Assembly: GCA_009103225.1 (NCBI GenBank)
Contig: RHPI01003389.1
Coordinates: forward strand, 54,785-118,784
DNA: 64,000 bases
Reading direction: 5' to 3'
Source: Chlorokybus atmophyticus
Taxonomy: Eukaryota; Streptophyta; Chlorokybophyceae; Chlorokybales; Chlorokybaceae
Shown: positions 1-11,464 of the stretch, piece by piece
Layout: each line of letters opens with the position of its first letter
How positions within the stretch are numbered: position 1 is the stretch's first letter
Position numbers and translations under genes: made by a program
The notes under the pieces: generated by a model
What the model was told of the DNA's origin: nothing
Databases searched by the model: none
What the model saw: the letters and a program-made list of their open reading frames with translations, nothing else

Positions 1-38
1 CCCCCCCCCCCCCCCCCCTCCCACACACACACACACAC
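1..38. repeat. poly-C and CA simple repeat at window edge
   Basis: A C homopolymer (1-18) is followed by a short CA dinucleotide tract. It is low-complexity sequence with no coding signal, and run lengths here may be affected by sequencing error. Confidence 0.9.
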
Positions 39-472
39 CCCTTTCACCCAAGCACGCACATGGTGGGAACGCATGCCTGCGTAAGCGCCTCACACAAGCG
101 CATGCACACATGCACGTGCACATGCGCACGTGCTCGGAAGCAAACAAGAAATAGACCAGCGAACAAGAAGTGAAGGCAGTAATGCATGACAATCGTGCAA
201 GCTGTTGTAAGCAAGCAAGATGTTAGTTCCCCCTCCATGCAGCTGATATTTGGTGCCAGACAACTGTCTGTTAGACAGCACCAAACACCCTGAAGTACTG
301 CTACCAGCATGCCAACAGCTCAGTCGCTTAGAAGTGAAAGAATGCATGTGTATCTGAATGTTTGAACATCACTCACTTCTTGCTCGAACAGTTGAGCTTG
401 CAGTAAAAGCCTCTCACACCAAGCTACAACAGCAGTTACGCTTGCCTTGCTTCACGGTCTTGTCACTTGCAG
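39..472. other. TG/CA-rich sequence, probably intron of the TRPML gene
   Basis: No recognisable exon. The sequence is rich in CATG and GTGCA tracts like the introns elsewhere in the window. The first exon I can place (473) begins in mid-codon, so at least one upstream coding exon must lie here unrecognised or left of the window. I therefore read this as intron or 5' region of the channel gene. Confidence 0.5.
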
Positions 473-3400
473 GACGCCCGTCAAGTTTATGCTGCAAATA
501 GCTCTCACCATCTTGGTGTCGCTGCAAGTAGGTTGCTGCACGCACATGCACGCACATGCGCTTAGTATACCCTCTTGATAGTGCACGTACTACGCGTCGT
601 TGACCTGGCCTTGGTCTTGCAGGTTTCCTGGTTGAACGGCAACGGGTCATACATGGATCGCACACAGGTACGTGTGCATGCATTGCACAGAACGTGAGTT
701 CAACATGTGTACCAGTGCTATTGCCACGTATCATATCACGCCACACTTGCTACAAACCCACCTTGCGCTGTTCAATTGCCTTTAGCGCTCTCCATTTCAG
801 GCCACCTTGACCCGCATGCTTCTCCCTGAGGGCACCCCGCTCTCCCGCAATCAGGGCACCCTCAGCACCTTCGACGATTTTGGCTCCCTGCTGTCTCACG
901 CAGTCGACAGCTACTCCAACCTCGATCGCTTCGTCGGCTGGTTCAAGCCGGCGGGGTTGGCCAGCATCGTCGTCGAGCCTGTGAAGGGGGGGGGCGGGCC
1001 GGGAGTGGCGGAAAATGTGACGAGGAAAGAGGTGGTGGGACCGTTTGAGACGGGGGATTATAGAGCACTGAGACAAGCTGTGGCACAGGTGAGTGTTACG
1101 TGTGTGTGACAGCTGGCTTTGAAAACAACATATGCATGTACTTTCTGCATGCGTGTACTTGCTCTTTGCTTGCAGGTCTGTGTGTGACACATGTGTACTT
1201 GCATGTGTGCAAACGCATGCGCGCGCGTGTGTGTGTGCGCGTGCGTGTGTCTGCGTGTTGGTGTGTGTTTACATGTAAGCACAAACACACAGGCAGACAT
1301 GTATGTCTTTGCACGAGTACTTGTGTTGATATGCATTCGTTGCAAGTTTACATGAATACCATGAACACATGACGATGGTCGGACGTGTTGTTTAGGCAAA
1401 GTCTGCTACTCTCTCCATGACCATCCTCAACCTCGACAGCAAGGCCGGCGTCGCCCCCGCCTGCTGGATGTGGGAGTACAGCGCCTCGTTCGACTTCGCT
1501 ACTGACCGTTCCGTCATCCGCTTCGGCATCGGCTTCGTGTCGCAAATGGCGCGCAAGATGTCGCACTGCACGAGCTACCCGCACGCGCCACTCAAGTGGA
1601 TGAACAGACTGAGGATATTATCGATGGTCGTGAGCGCCGTCGCGATGTGGTCGCTGGCACTCGTGTCACGACAGATACACAGGCACGTGTGACCCCTTGA
1701 CATAAACATGTTGTGTTGGTCGGACTATGTGAGATATTTGGCGTGTACTGAGTGTGGATTGAGTTGTCTGCAGGTCGTACAAGCTATACAGTAAGGCTAA
1801 ACACTTGTACAGCGGGGCCAATGCGGGCCGCGGCATCAAACTCCCCGTGTTTTGGGAAGAACTGTCCAGCAGGGTACGTGATGAATGAGTTCCTCCTTTC
1901 TTGAACCAGTTGCATGCGGCACATGTCCCTGTTCCTTGCTGACAACACACACAACTTTGCTGCATGCAAACGACTATCTGCTACCCAGGACAAGCTCCGA
2001 TTCTTCAACCTGTGGAGTGTGCTGACCCTGCTGTTTAACATCGCGTGCATCGCCAGCTGCTGCCTGCTTCTGGTGCCATCGCAGCTGTCGGACATCAACC
2101 ACCACTGGTGAGCTTTTCTAGGTGTTCTTGTGTGATAAGCGTTTAGGCATATTAAGCAGCGCTTTTTCTTGCCTTCCAAATTGGTGGTGAACATCAGTCA
2201 CTTGCCTGGTGATGGTACAGCAAGTGTTGGCAGTTGCACATGCACATGGTTGTTCCTATTGTTCGGCAGCGGGTTAACAGCTGCTTGTGCAGGTGGGTGC
2301 AGTTCACAACGGGAGTATCCGTGCTGCTGGGCTGGATAGCCATTGTGCAGGTGCAGAAAATATGTGTGAAGTTTGTATGTTTGCTGACATTCCCTGAGAT
2401 GCACATGTATTGTTATTTAACAACGCCAACAAGTCGTGCAGTGACATGAGTTGCTGATCACTTATTGTGCAGTACTTTGAATTTGACAAGGAGTTGGCGG
2501 TGTTCCTCTCCGCCATCGAGATGGGCTGCCCTTACATCTTGCGTCTGATCATCGCGACGGGTCCCGTCTTCATCGGCTACGCCTTTTTCGCCTGGACGAT
2601 GTTCGGCTCCTTCGCGGAAGCCTTCATCGATTTCGGTTCCGCGGCGGTGACTCTGTTCTGCATTGCCAACGGCGACAACATACACGACACGTTCGACCAA
2701 ATGAGCGACGGCAACCGACTCATCGCGAGGCTGTTCGTGTCAACGTTTGTGATATTCTTCATATACGCAGTGCTCAACGTATTTATATTTGTTATTGAAG
2801 ATGCGGTACAGAGCACCAAAGCACGCGTCATGGCCAAGCAAATGCGCTCATGGTAGATTGATTAACACAACTGTTTCTTTGTGCAGTGTATGTGTGTATG
2901 TGTGTGGGTGGGTGTTTATGTGGGTGTGGGTGTACGTGTGTGGGTGTACATTGTGCTCAATGTGGGTTTGTCGTGCAGGTTCACCAACAACTCTCTTCTC
3001 GACGACACTCTCATGCAGGAGTTGCTAAATCCGTTGAACCGTTCTCCAAATGCGTCGTCATCATCCCACTCCAACCAAGCAATGGATGGCCTCATGCAGA
3101 GCCCCGCGCTTGATGCACTTGCGGATAGTGCACAGCAAAATGATGGCGAGTTCAATGAGTTCAGTGAAGATGGCATCAACCAAGTTGACCCGGAAGAGGG
3201 CAACGCCGGCCTCACGCACCAGAATGAGGGTGAGAGAGGACGCGAGTACGTGTATGATGCCACGGCTCGTCAGGCCATGACAGGGGAAGGTATGTGTTGT
3301 TAGTCGTGTTGTACAGGTCATCATGTACAAGTGTATGTGCCGGCACGCGTGTGCATCCAGCTGCGTGTGCGTGTGTGTGCGCATGCGCGTGTGTGTGTGT

Positions 3401-5008
3401 TGATGCAAATGCTTGCGTGGCCGTCTACTACCTAAGGAAGCACCATGTATAAATCGAATAAGTTGTATGTAACCTTGTTTACAAGCATTGTGATGTGCAC
3501 AGACGTTCTGCGTGTCACGTTATGTATCTGAGCAGGTGCGTCACCGGAAGGTGGGCCGCTACACACCAACTCTTTCGGTAGAGGCCTGCACCCGATGGAC
3601 GACCTTATATCCCGCATGCTGGAGCACGTATTCTACGCGCAGGAGCGCGTGGCCCAACAGCACATGGAGCTGTTCAACAACAAGCTGGAGGTATGTGTGC
3701 TACAGTAAACACTTCTTCCGTCATATTCATCTCTGGTTTCATCTGATCAGAGGTAACCTGTCATCTCCACAGGCCATTCAGCAAGAGCACTTCAGGCGGC
3801 TGTCCAAGTCCCAAGAACACACCATGGAGGTGCTGGAGAAGCGCCTGCGCGCTCTCACCTCCTCAGGCAGCAACAGCCAGCAACAGCAACAACAGCAGGC
3901 GCAAGCCACAGACAGCACGGTGCGCACGCACACGCGCTGTGTGATGGAATGACTGCAGGGTGGCACCGCTAGCTGTGTGTACATGTGCAGAGTGTGTATG
4001 TGTGCGCTGTGTGAGCGCGCAGGCGTATCCGCCGGGGCATAGTTAGTACATGGCACCACTGACTGTGTCCATGTGCAAAGTGTGCGTGTTGATTGTTGCG
4101 TATGCATGCAGGCGTATCCGCGTGGGCGGCAAGCGTGGCAGAAACTGCGCGCGTCAATCAACCCGTCGTGGCCTCTGCCCGCCACGCCTGCGCCCACGCC
4201 AACACGGACGCCGACGCAGAAGAAGCTGTCGCGCACGCCCACATCGTCCTCATCGCGCCCGCCGCTCAGCCCCCTCGACGTGGGATTGGACCGCTCGCTC
4301 GCCTCAGCTATGACACTGTCTTCCGCGGGAGGCATCAACAGCAGGGGCGAACCCATAGACGATGCAGAGTTGGTAAGTGCAACATGCATGTGAACAAGGG
4401 TTAAGTCACTTTGTGCATCAGTGGGGTATTGCCAAACCAACAACATGCACACACCACCGTTTTGTGCTCAGCCCTGTGAAGCCACTCAAACTGTGTGCAT
4501 CTGACTAACTGAACTCCAGCATTGCTGTTCACTCGTGCTCACATGAGTCACATCACATCCATCGTGCACAAGCTGTTGTGATACAGGTCATCAGCTCTCT
4601 AATATGTGACCTTGCGTGTGCGCGAAGGCGTTCAAGCTGCAAGAGTCGTCTGCAGAGTTTGGCGAAACCTTCCGCAAGCTGCAGCGGTCGGGTGAGTCGT
4701 TCTTCCGCGTGGTGCAGGCGGCAACGGCGGCAGCGGCGGTCTCGGCCTCGGCCTCCGCGATGGCCTCGGCGGTGGCCACGCCCACGCAGACACCACCCCG
4801 CAGTGGGTACGCCACGCCGCGGGACAACAGTAACAAGAACAACAACAACAACAACAATGCCTCGGCTTCCCCGGTGCCTACGCCTGTGCAGTCCCTTGCC
4901 TCCGCGCTGTCCGCTCTCAGCTTAAGCGCGAGTGGGAGCACGCAAGACAATGAACAAGCTAGTGTTGGGGCGGATGATTATACAACAAAGGAGGACAAGC
5001 AGGGGTAG
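473..5008 (+). CDS. TRPML/mucolipin-like cation channel (5' partial)
   Basis: Predicted endolysosomal non-selective cation channel of the mucolipin family. Exons: 473-527, 623-667, 801-1088, 1396-1682, 1774-1873, 1989-2107, 2293-2350, 2473-2852, 2979-3289, 3536-3690, 3773-3919, 4112-4372, 4628-5008; phases close throughout, giving 861 residues. The first exon is the hydrophobic first membrane helix (KFMLQIALTIL). A lumenal domain follows, ending with a conserved Cys/Trp block (WEYSASFDFATDRS, as in mucolipins), then further helices. The pore helix and filter read FCIANGDNIHDTF, against NGDD in animal TRPML. The last exons encode a cytoplasmic tail with acidic and Ser-rich stretches, a probable coiled coil with a Gln tract (about 3773-3919), an Ala-rich block and an Asn tract. 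The intron after 1682 appears to have a GC donor. The N-terminus is missing. Family assignment is strong; subcellular site is inferred from the family. Confidence 0.88.
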
Positions 5009-5040
5009 AGAGAGATTGTACGAACAGGGTCTTGGCTCGT

Positions 5041-5095
5041 AACACAGCTGCAGAATTGAGCATCCGCAAAGGATGCTCAATTTTGCAGCTGTGTT
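5041..5095 (+). other. 25-bp near-perfect hairpin in 3' UTR of the channel gene
   Basis: Arms 5041-5065 and 5071-5095 are inverse complements at 24 of 25 positions; the one exception would be a G-U pair in RNA. The loop is GCAAA. It starts 32 bases after the TAG of the TRPML-like gene, so it probably lies in its 3' UTR. It could act in 3'-end formation or mRNA stability, be a small-RNA precursor, or be a short foldback element. Confidence 0.8.
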
Positions 5096-6195
5096 GTTGC
5101 CGCATAGCCGCATGTACACACCATGTCAGGGGTAGATGGGGGAGCGTAGACTTGCAGTCTGTTTTCATGAGCAGTTGACAGTGACTGTACCATAGCATTG
5201 CCCGGGCTATGGTACCAGAGCCAGAGCAAAACCTCATAGCTGATGTCAACACGCCGCTACTACGTGCCGCGCGCAATTCTGTGCGTGCGCGCACTGGTTC
5301 ATGTGGTCATGTGGGTGTATCGCTGATGAGTGCCACCCAGATCAGCGTATTTGCATTAGCGAGGGCATTAGACTTGTGAGTGACGCCTGGTTGTTCTGTG
5401 CGGATCTTTGCCTACTGTGGCGTTGAGTATGGCTGCGCACTTTGTACATATATATATATATGTATATATATATACATATATATACATATATAAATATACA
5501 TATATATACATATATATACATATATATATACACATATAATACTGACAACTGCAAACAGGTCCAATGCAGATGCGTTTGCGTGTTGGCAATGAGAGAGTAA
5601 CAGTCACAGATCTATGACCTACCCTCTCATATGCACCCCTACGAGAAAACACTACAACACGGCCAAGCTAATGGCCTCTACGCTAGGCTCTCTGGACACG
5701 AGTCATGTCACCAGGCCAAGTTGAACACCAATCTACCACACGCAGCTCATCGTCTCTTCTGTCGCGCTCGCTCGCGTGCCCGAGCGAGCCCGCTGCTGTC
5801 GTCGTCATCATCGTCATCATCTTGCAACACTGGTTTCTACACGCGCGTGAACCATATCAATATACTTGGATGCTAGTGCGAAAAGAGGCGAGCGCGCACA
5901 ATACCACATGCGCACATGAACAATTACCTGCACGCATCATCACGTGCATGCAAGTAGAGACAGACACACATGCACATGCACACTCACACTCGCTCCCGGT
6001 CGTGCACACACACGGATGAATGGCATGGTGTGCTATTGTTGGGTGAGAGTGTTGAGCGTGCCGTTGCGTACTCTGTCTATGCATACTTGCATAATGCAAC
6101 TTGCTACGCATACACAGTGCTGTATTTCTGACCTGTATGTGACATAGTGAGCACCACGCACGCACGCACGCACGCACGCACGCGACAACACTCAC
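5096..6195. other. convergent intergenic region between channel and LYRM1-like genes
   Basis: It contains a short inverted repeat around 5184-5216 (TACCATAGC / GCTATGGTA), a TA/CA microsatellite (5445-5538) and a CGCA repeat at about 6158-6182. The last exon(s) of the LYRM1-like gene should lie here. One candidate on the minus strand, 5829-5747, would encode an Asp-rich then Arg-rich tail ending in TGA, but its phase does not match the preceding exon. Confidence 0.5.
5445..5538. repeat. (TA)n/(CATA)n microsatellite
   Basis: About 94 bases of alternating TA with interspersed CATA and GTATA units. It is non-coding. Confidence 0.95.
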
Positions 6196-7157
6196 CGGCA
6201 CTGCAGGTGCAGCGGGCTCTCGCGCGGCTCCTCCCCTCCCGACAGATGACACGTGCATTGCCCCCGGCGGCAGTGCTCCCGTGGGGATGTTGTGCAGGCG
6301 GGGGTAAGGGATGCCGTAGTGCACGGCGTATTCCGCGCGGCTCTCTGCCTCAAACACCTGTGAGTTGACATTCTCATCAACTCCCGCAACACAAACTTCT
6401 TGTGCAGACAATATCACGCCGTGTAATCACACTGTAAGTACAATGCATAATCTGCAGCAAACCGATGACACGCTGTGCACTTGGTTGGTTGCAACTGCTT
6501 GTGTAGTGAGTACACACACAAACACGCGTACCAGAGCTTCTATCTTCTTGGGGTCTGTTTCATCTCGGTGCTGCCGGAATATGCTGCGAGCCTCACCCTG
6601 CTTGCGCAGATAAACATTAGAAAAACAACATTCAATAACACACGAAACACCGTCAGTTTCCTTGTTTGTTTGTTTGTTTCTTTGATGTTTGTTATTGATT
6701 GTTTACATCTCTACATCAACGCGCATTCCTTTCAGCTAGCAAGCAATTTGTGCGTGCAAACTCGCATTCTGTGAGGCGAAAGAGCAGGATTTAGTAGACG
6801 TGCAACGGCGTGGATCACACACGACAAGCATGGCAATGCGCGATAACACTCAAAAAGACAATTTGACCTCATACGCACGTGTGTACAAACTTGCTCTCTC
6901 ATTTGCCAGAGTCAAGACTAGGGTTTGAGATTACTGTACACGGGAGTAGTGGCATGAGAGCGAGAGACATGCACCCGGCTGCGCAAGCATGCGGGGATCA
7001 ACGCCATGTGTGTGCGCAACAGGAGTGGACATACCCCGTACGCATAGCAATTGTCCCAACTCACCTGTATGTAGGCTTTCTCTTCCGCTGGTCCCGCCCA
7101 GTCCCGCCCAACCCTCAGCGCCCTCCTGTACGCAGCCAACACCCGCGCCCGCTGCAT
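6196..7157 (-). CDS. LYRM1-like LYR-motif protein (3' end unresolved)
   Basis: Three phase-0 exons on the minus strand: 7157-7065, 6597-6532 and 6357-6196, giving 107 residues. The start ATG (7157) gives MQRARVLAAYRRALR, placed like the start of human LYRM1. The LYR motif is present as AYR. Exon 2 begins GEARSIFRQ, matching NEARTLFRK of LYRM1. Exon 3 carries the family-specific AVHYGIPYPR block (human IGLHYKIPYPR) followed by a Pro/Gly segment. LYR proteins bind acyl carrier protein and usually act in mitochondrial complex or Fe-S assembly; the exact role of LYRM1 is not established. The C-terminal exon(s) below 6195 could not be fixed. It is divergent from the U-box gene, with starts 1.3 kb apart. 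Confidence 0.8.
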
Positions 7158-8480
7158 GCCTGCATGTGCATGCCTGCATGTGCATGTGTGTGTGTGTGTG
7201 TGTGTGTGCTCCTCGCTAACCCTAAATCCCAACATGGTGTTACCCTCTCGCTTGTTGTGCTTGTGCACAGTGGCTGCCAGATGGCGCCAATCGACGCAGC
7301 TGACAGTCAGCGCACGGCTGATACGCCTGTTAGACGAATAGGAAGTTCCGTTTCCGGGTCTTGTCTCAACTAACGGACAGATCCTAACCGGGCTTTGTCA
7401 TCTGAGTAAGGAAGATCAACGTGATACCGATACAGCCGTTGATATCCAGCGTATCTGCCGCGTAAACCTGCTCAATGTCAGCGCGGAAGAATGCCTCTCA
7501 CGCGCTTACGCCGACAGAGTTGCGCAACTCGCGGCCAAACGACGCGTCTGGCAAGCGTACCGCACTTGGGGAAAACCCCGCGAAAGGATAACGCGTTGCG
7601 CGTCGCAACTTCAAACTTGAAATCTCCGAATCCACCAAACTTTATGGCCCGTTTCTAGGTTGCGTCGATGACCTGTCGGGTCCAGACTGGACTGGTAGGT
7701 AGAGGCTCATCTTATGCAAATTATTATATTATGTAATTCATACTAGAGGCTCACAAGGCTGTACGATGAGCACAGGCGATAAGCCCCTACCTTAGGGGGG
7801 GTCATCCAGGTAGGGGCCCTGCCTATTGGACACCTGTTAGCCCGGTCTATGTTTTCGAGCATCGCATTCAACCGGATTCTCTAGGTCGGACAAAGCCTAG
7901 GTCTGAAAAGGGTTTCCACCATTCACTTTGCCAAGTTCCTCGCCTTTTTCTTGACGCACTTTCCTCCACTTGCCAAGTGTCCTCGTGCTACGAATTATGT
8001 CGGATAGGCCCAGCAATGATGTTATGCTAATGATGTGTGACAGTTCAGACAGGCCTGAGGGGGTCCCGTCACATGCGTGGCGCTTTGCCGCCCCTGACGC
8101 CGTGACGTGGATAGGTGCGCCTGTTGGATGTGCTGAAGGCGGCGGCGGCAGCGGCGGCAGTGGGGGTGGAGGAGAGGTTGTCGTCATTGTCGGCGGTGGC
8201 TGGGGAGTGTGGGTGGGGGCTTGAGGGGCACGTAGGGAGTGTGATTTGCGGAGCAGGGTGTCTGCTTGCCTGCGGGGCTTGGTTAGGGTTCGGGGGGTGG
8301 GGCTAGGGTTTGGGGAGCTGGGGGCGGCGGTATGGGCGGGGTTGCCAGTGAGCGCAGGCTGAGGAAACGTCTGTTGATTGTGCATAAGCGTTGACCTTGA
8401 CGTGAAAGTCGAGTAGCATTGCGTTGACAGCCGGAAGCCAGCATCCAGGTCGTGTGTATTGCGCCGATCATTCCAGCCAC
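7158..8480. other. divergent intergenic region (LYRM1-like / U-box)
   Basis: It holds the 5' flanks of two divergent genes: a TG repeat (about 7186-7208), a C/T-rich transition, and a GGC/GGT-rich low-complexity block at 8125-8330. On the minus strand 8385-7897 is open for 162 codons and Pro/Thr-rich, with a charged end. I recognise no family, and the proline run comes from the GGC block, so I do not call it a gene. The 15-mer GTTGCGCGTCGCAAC near 7592 recurs near 32028, in the RAMP4/PEX16 divergent region. Confidence 0.5.
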
Positions 8481-10713
8481 ATGCCTACCCTGGTGCAGCT
8501 CCAGGACCAGGTGGCGATGGCCTCCTCGTGGCTAAAGGGCGTGCTGAGGCGGCCGAACAAGGAGGATCCGCCGGCTCGCATCCTTACCCCGGAGTAAGCA
8601 TTGCATGCTATTCAGTACGATAGGACATTCATGCTTGTCCAGTAGCCACCACTAACCATCTATGGAGCATGACTAGTCACTGTTGTTTGCTGTAACAATG
8701 CTAATGGCTTGGACTTTGATCGTTCAGACGCATTGGCTGGTTAGGCTGACACATTGTTTACGATTGGAAAGCATGATGGGCAGTTGTCGTGGGATTGTGT
8801 CGAATCTGCGTGAGTATGGTTGATGAGAAGTGAGGCTTAGTCGCGCATGGACGTATTCTTGCAGGACTACTCTAGGCTGCCTTGGCAGTTGTCTTTGCTG
8901 TACCCTGCCTGTGTCTGCAGCTAATGGAAGGCATGTGTGCACACAGGGAGGCCGCAGTGCAGTTGGAGGAAGCGCTGAGGTGTCGTTTTGGGAAGCAGTT
9001 GTCAGGGCGAGCAGGCAACATGAATGCAGTGCTTAGCGACGGGTATGGTGTTTGCACAGACTCAACAATATCAGATGGTTGGTTAACATCACCCAAGTCA
9101 TTCAGCACCAAACTGATCATGTCTGCACAGCAACATGGCACTGTTGCGATACTACTGGCTGCTGCTCATCACTGCTGTAACATCCACATAGCCTGTGCAG
9201 GTTTGAGCATCGCTGATAGCTCTTTGCATGCAGGTTTGTGTTGCATGTGTTGTGGGATGTGGCTGAAGATCGATTCCGCCTGCTTGTGCCCATTTGCGAA
9301 CTGCCACGCCGCGTGCCTGCTGAGTTTTTGCGTCGCTTGCTTGAGTCAAACTGGCAAGAGGCAGAGGTGAGGCTCACAGCGTCAGTGCAAAAGGCTCGCT
9401 GTGCAAGTGTTTTTGTCCAATTGCATCTGTTGCTTACTCCATTTGATACTCGTGGGTTGCAGTATGCGCGCTATGGGTTGTCGGAATGGGTGCTGTTGTC
9501 CACATTCGAGCATCAGTTAAGCACGCTGCAAGACCAGTTTATGCTCGATGCTGTGGATCAGGTTGAGACACTAGCATGCAACACAGGTAACCACATGCGT
9601 TGCGTGTGCTCGTTTCATGGTACTCCTTTCTAGTGAGTCATGCCAAACAGTGTTGCCTGGGTCGCTTATGTTTTATGCCATGCAACAGGTGTTTCATTTG
9701 CTGCTTCACGTTGGGACACCGTCAACGGCCAGTTGATAAAGTCTTGCGCGCGCTTGTCGCCATCGGGAAGGCGTGGACGGTTGTCTGCAAATCAGATTAT
9801 CGGGTCGGTGCCGCTGCAGCTCGACGAGTTTCAACAGGCTGAGGAGGAGAGGAACAAAGACATCACCAACGCGTTCTGCTGCCCGATCAGCTTGCAGCTG
9901 ATGAAGCACCCCGTTATCACGCCAGGTGGCTACACATATGATCGGTCGAGCATTGAGTCGCATCTCAAGACTCAAGCGACGGACCCGTTCACGCGCATGC
10001 CGCTTTCGCGGTGGGAGCTCAGGCCCAATGTCGCAATGAAGAAGGCGATACAGGCGCACAAAGCGCGCATGGCGGCAAATGCGGCGGCCGCCAAACTTGC
10101 ACATGAGCAGAAGCAGCAGCTGGAAAAGCTGCAGCAGCAACAGCGGCTGTTGAACAAACGCATGGCGGTGAGCTCGCCCTCCACGCAACACGGCGGGTGC
10201 GTCACGCTGCGTTCTTGCGCCACGCCCGTGCACCTCCAAACGCAGCGCCAACAACAGCAAGCGGCAGTAGTCGTTATGCGATCGCAGCCACAGCAGCAGC
10301 CACAGCAGCAGCCACAACCACAACCACAACCACAACCAGCACAAACAGGACAAAAGCAAGAAGAGCACGTGCCGCTCATGCGCTCGCACAGGAGATCGCG
10401 CTCCAACGAGGTCGCTTGGCAACATGCCGATGCCTCGACGCTGTATCACAGACCTGTCAGTGCATCCCCACGCCAAGCCACAACACCGAAGACACCAGAA
10501 GTACCCTGTACCCCATGGCACCCTCGCTCCACGCCAACATCCCCGATGATATCCCACCCTTCACCATCCTCCCACGCACCCCGCCGGCCGTTTAACAACA
10601 TGATTGCGGTGGAGTGCGCCAGCCCGCAATACGTCCCGCACACACCCAAGTCTGTGCACCTGCCCGTGCTCACCATCAGCAGGACATCGTCACTGGTTAT
10701 AGTGGAAGAATAA
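8481..10713 (+). CDS. U-box domain protein (predicted E3 ubiquitin ligase)
   Basis: Exons 8481-8593, 8947-9042, 9234-9366, 9463-9586 and 9689-10713; phases close, 496 residues. Residues about 212-285 form a U-box: FCCPISLQLMKHPVITPGG, then YTYDRSSIESHL, then DPFTRMPL and a helix. This is the RING-like, metal-free fold that recruits E2 enzymes. The roughly 210-residue N-terminal part is helical and not recognised. After the U-box come an Ala/Gln-rich probable coiled coil, Gln/Pro repeats, and a Ser/Pro/Thr-rich disordered tail ending in IVEE. The start at 8481 is the first ATG in frame with the chain. TGTAA at about 10818 may be the polyadenylation signal. The substrate is unknown. Confidence 0.85.
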
Positions 10714-11464
10714 TGAAGTATGATACGTGTTTACGTGTTGTGATATATGTCTATACCGTCATCGCGTGTACAGCTACACTGCCGCCCCGCTTCCACGCTT
10801 CTGGGTTTTGGTAATTTGTGTAAGGATATATGTCATAGTACAGTATAGTATAGTAGCCGCCAGCAGGCGTCGCTGCTGTGCGTTGGTCATGTGGCCAGTT
10901 CGTTAATAATTTCCAGCAGCCCTCGAGGCTGGTGTATCTTAAGCTTGAGCTTGCGCCAGTTTCAGTGCTGGTTGGTGTTTTGATTCTTGTGCTGCGCCGT
11001 TCATGCAGAGCACGTTGTGCTTAGTTGAGGTGAAATTGGTTGCATGCAAAAATGTTCAAAACAGTGCCACGTGCTGCAGTCAACAGCCATCAAGGCATAC
11101 ATCTGTGTGCATGTGGCCTATCGGGTTTAAGCAAACAAAACTACACAACGACAACTGTACATAGTTTCCCCTCTTGACACACCTCTCACTGTGGACTCAT
11201 TGCAGACCACATCTGTACGAGTCGTAGACAACTTGCACACAGTGGTGGTATGAGACCATGCTGCTTAAGCAGAGACAGTGCATAGGGTGAATGACAATGC
11301 ATACTTTACACCCCTTCCAACGTGTTCAGTCTTCTTTAGGATTGGACAAGAGCGGCCACGTCCCTCCTCCTGCAGAAGAGTTCAACGCTTGCCTTGCAGT
11401 TGGCGACAGCAGCGATCTGCCACAGTTGAGCAAAGAAGATGGCACATCAGTTAATGGCAAGGTT
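10714..11464. other. convergent intergenic region
   Basis: 3' flanks of the U-box gene and the Asn-rich gene. There is a TGTAA element near 10818 and no other recognisable gene. A short open frame at 11291-11476 has no family signature. Confidence 0.5.

Noticed and set aside
1100..1395. Cys/His-rich frames in TG/CA tracts
   Set aside because: These lie in an intron of the channel gene; alternating TG/CA always yields Cys-Val/His-Thr frames, as in many other introns here.
3778..4452. 224-codon open frame antisense to the channel gene
   Set aside because: It is His/Thr/Cys-rich, without domains, and runs across introns of the plus-strand gene.
5445..5538. Promoter TATA region
   Set aside because: It is an extended TA microsatellite between two convergent gene ends.
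5747..5829. Possible last exon of the LYRM1-like gene (Asp-rich then Arg-rich tail ending in TGA)
   Set aside because: The acceptor would need phase 1 but the preceding exon ends in phase 0; kept only as a possibility.
7897..8385. 162-codon Pro/Thr-rich open frame on the minus strand
   Set aside because: The proline run is produced by a GGC/GGT-rich low-complexity block on the other strand. No family match, no splice context, and it sits in the U-box gene's promoter region.
9706..10557. Long Leu-rich open frame antisense to the U-box gene
   Set aside because: It is a shadow of the CAG/CCA repeats in the real coding strand; the U-box and its exon phases support the plus strand.
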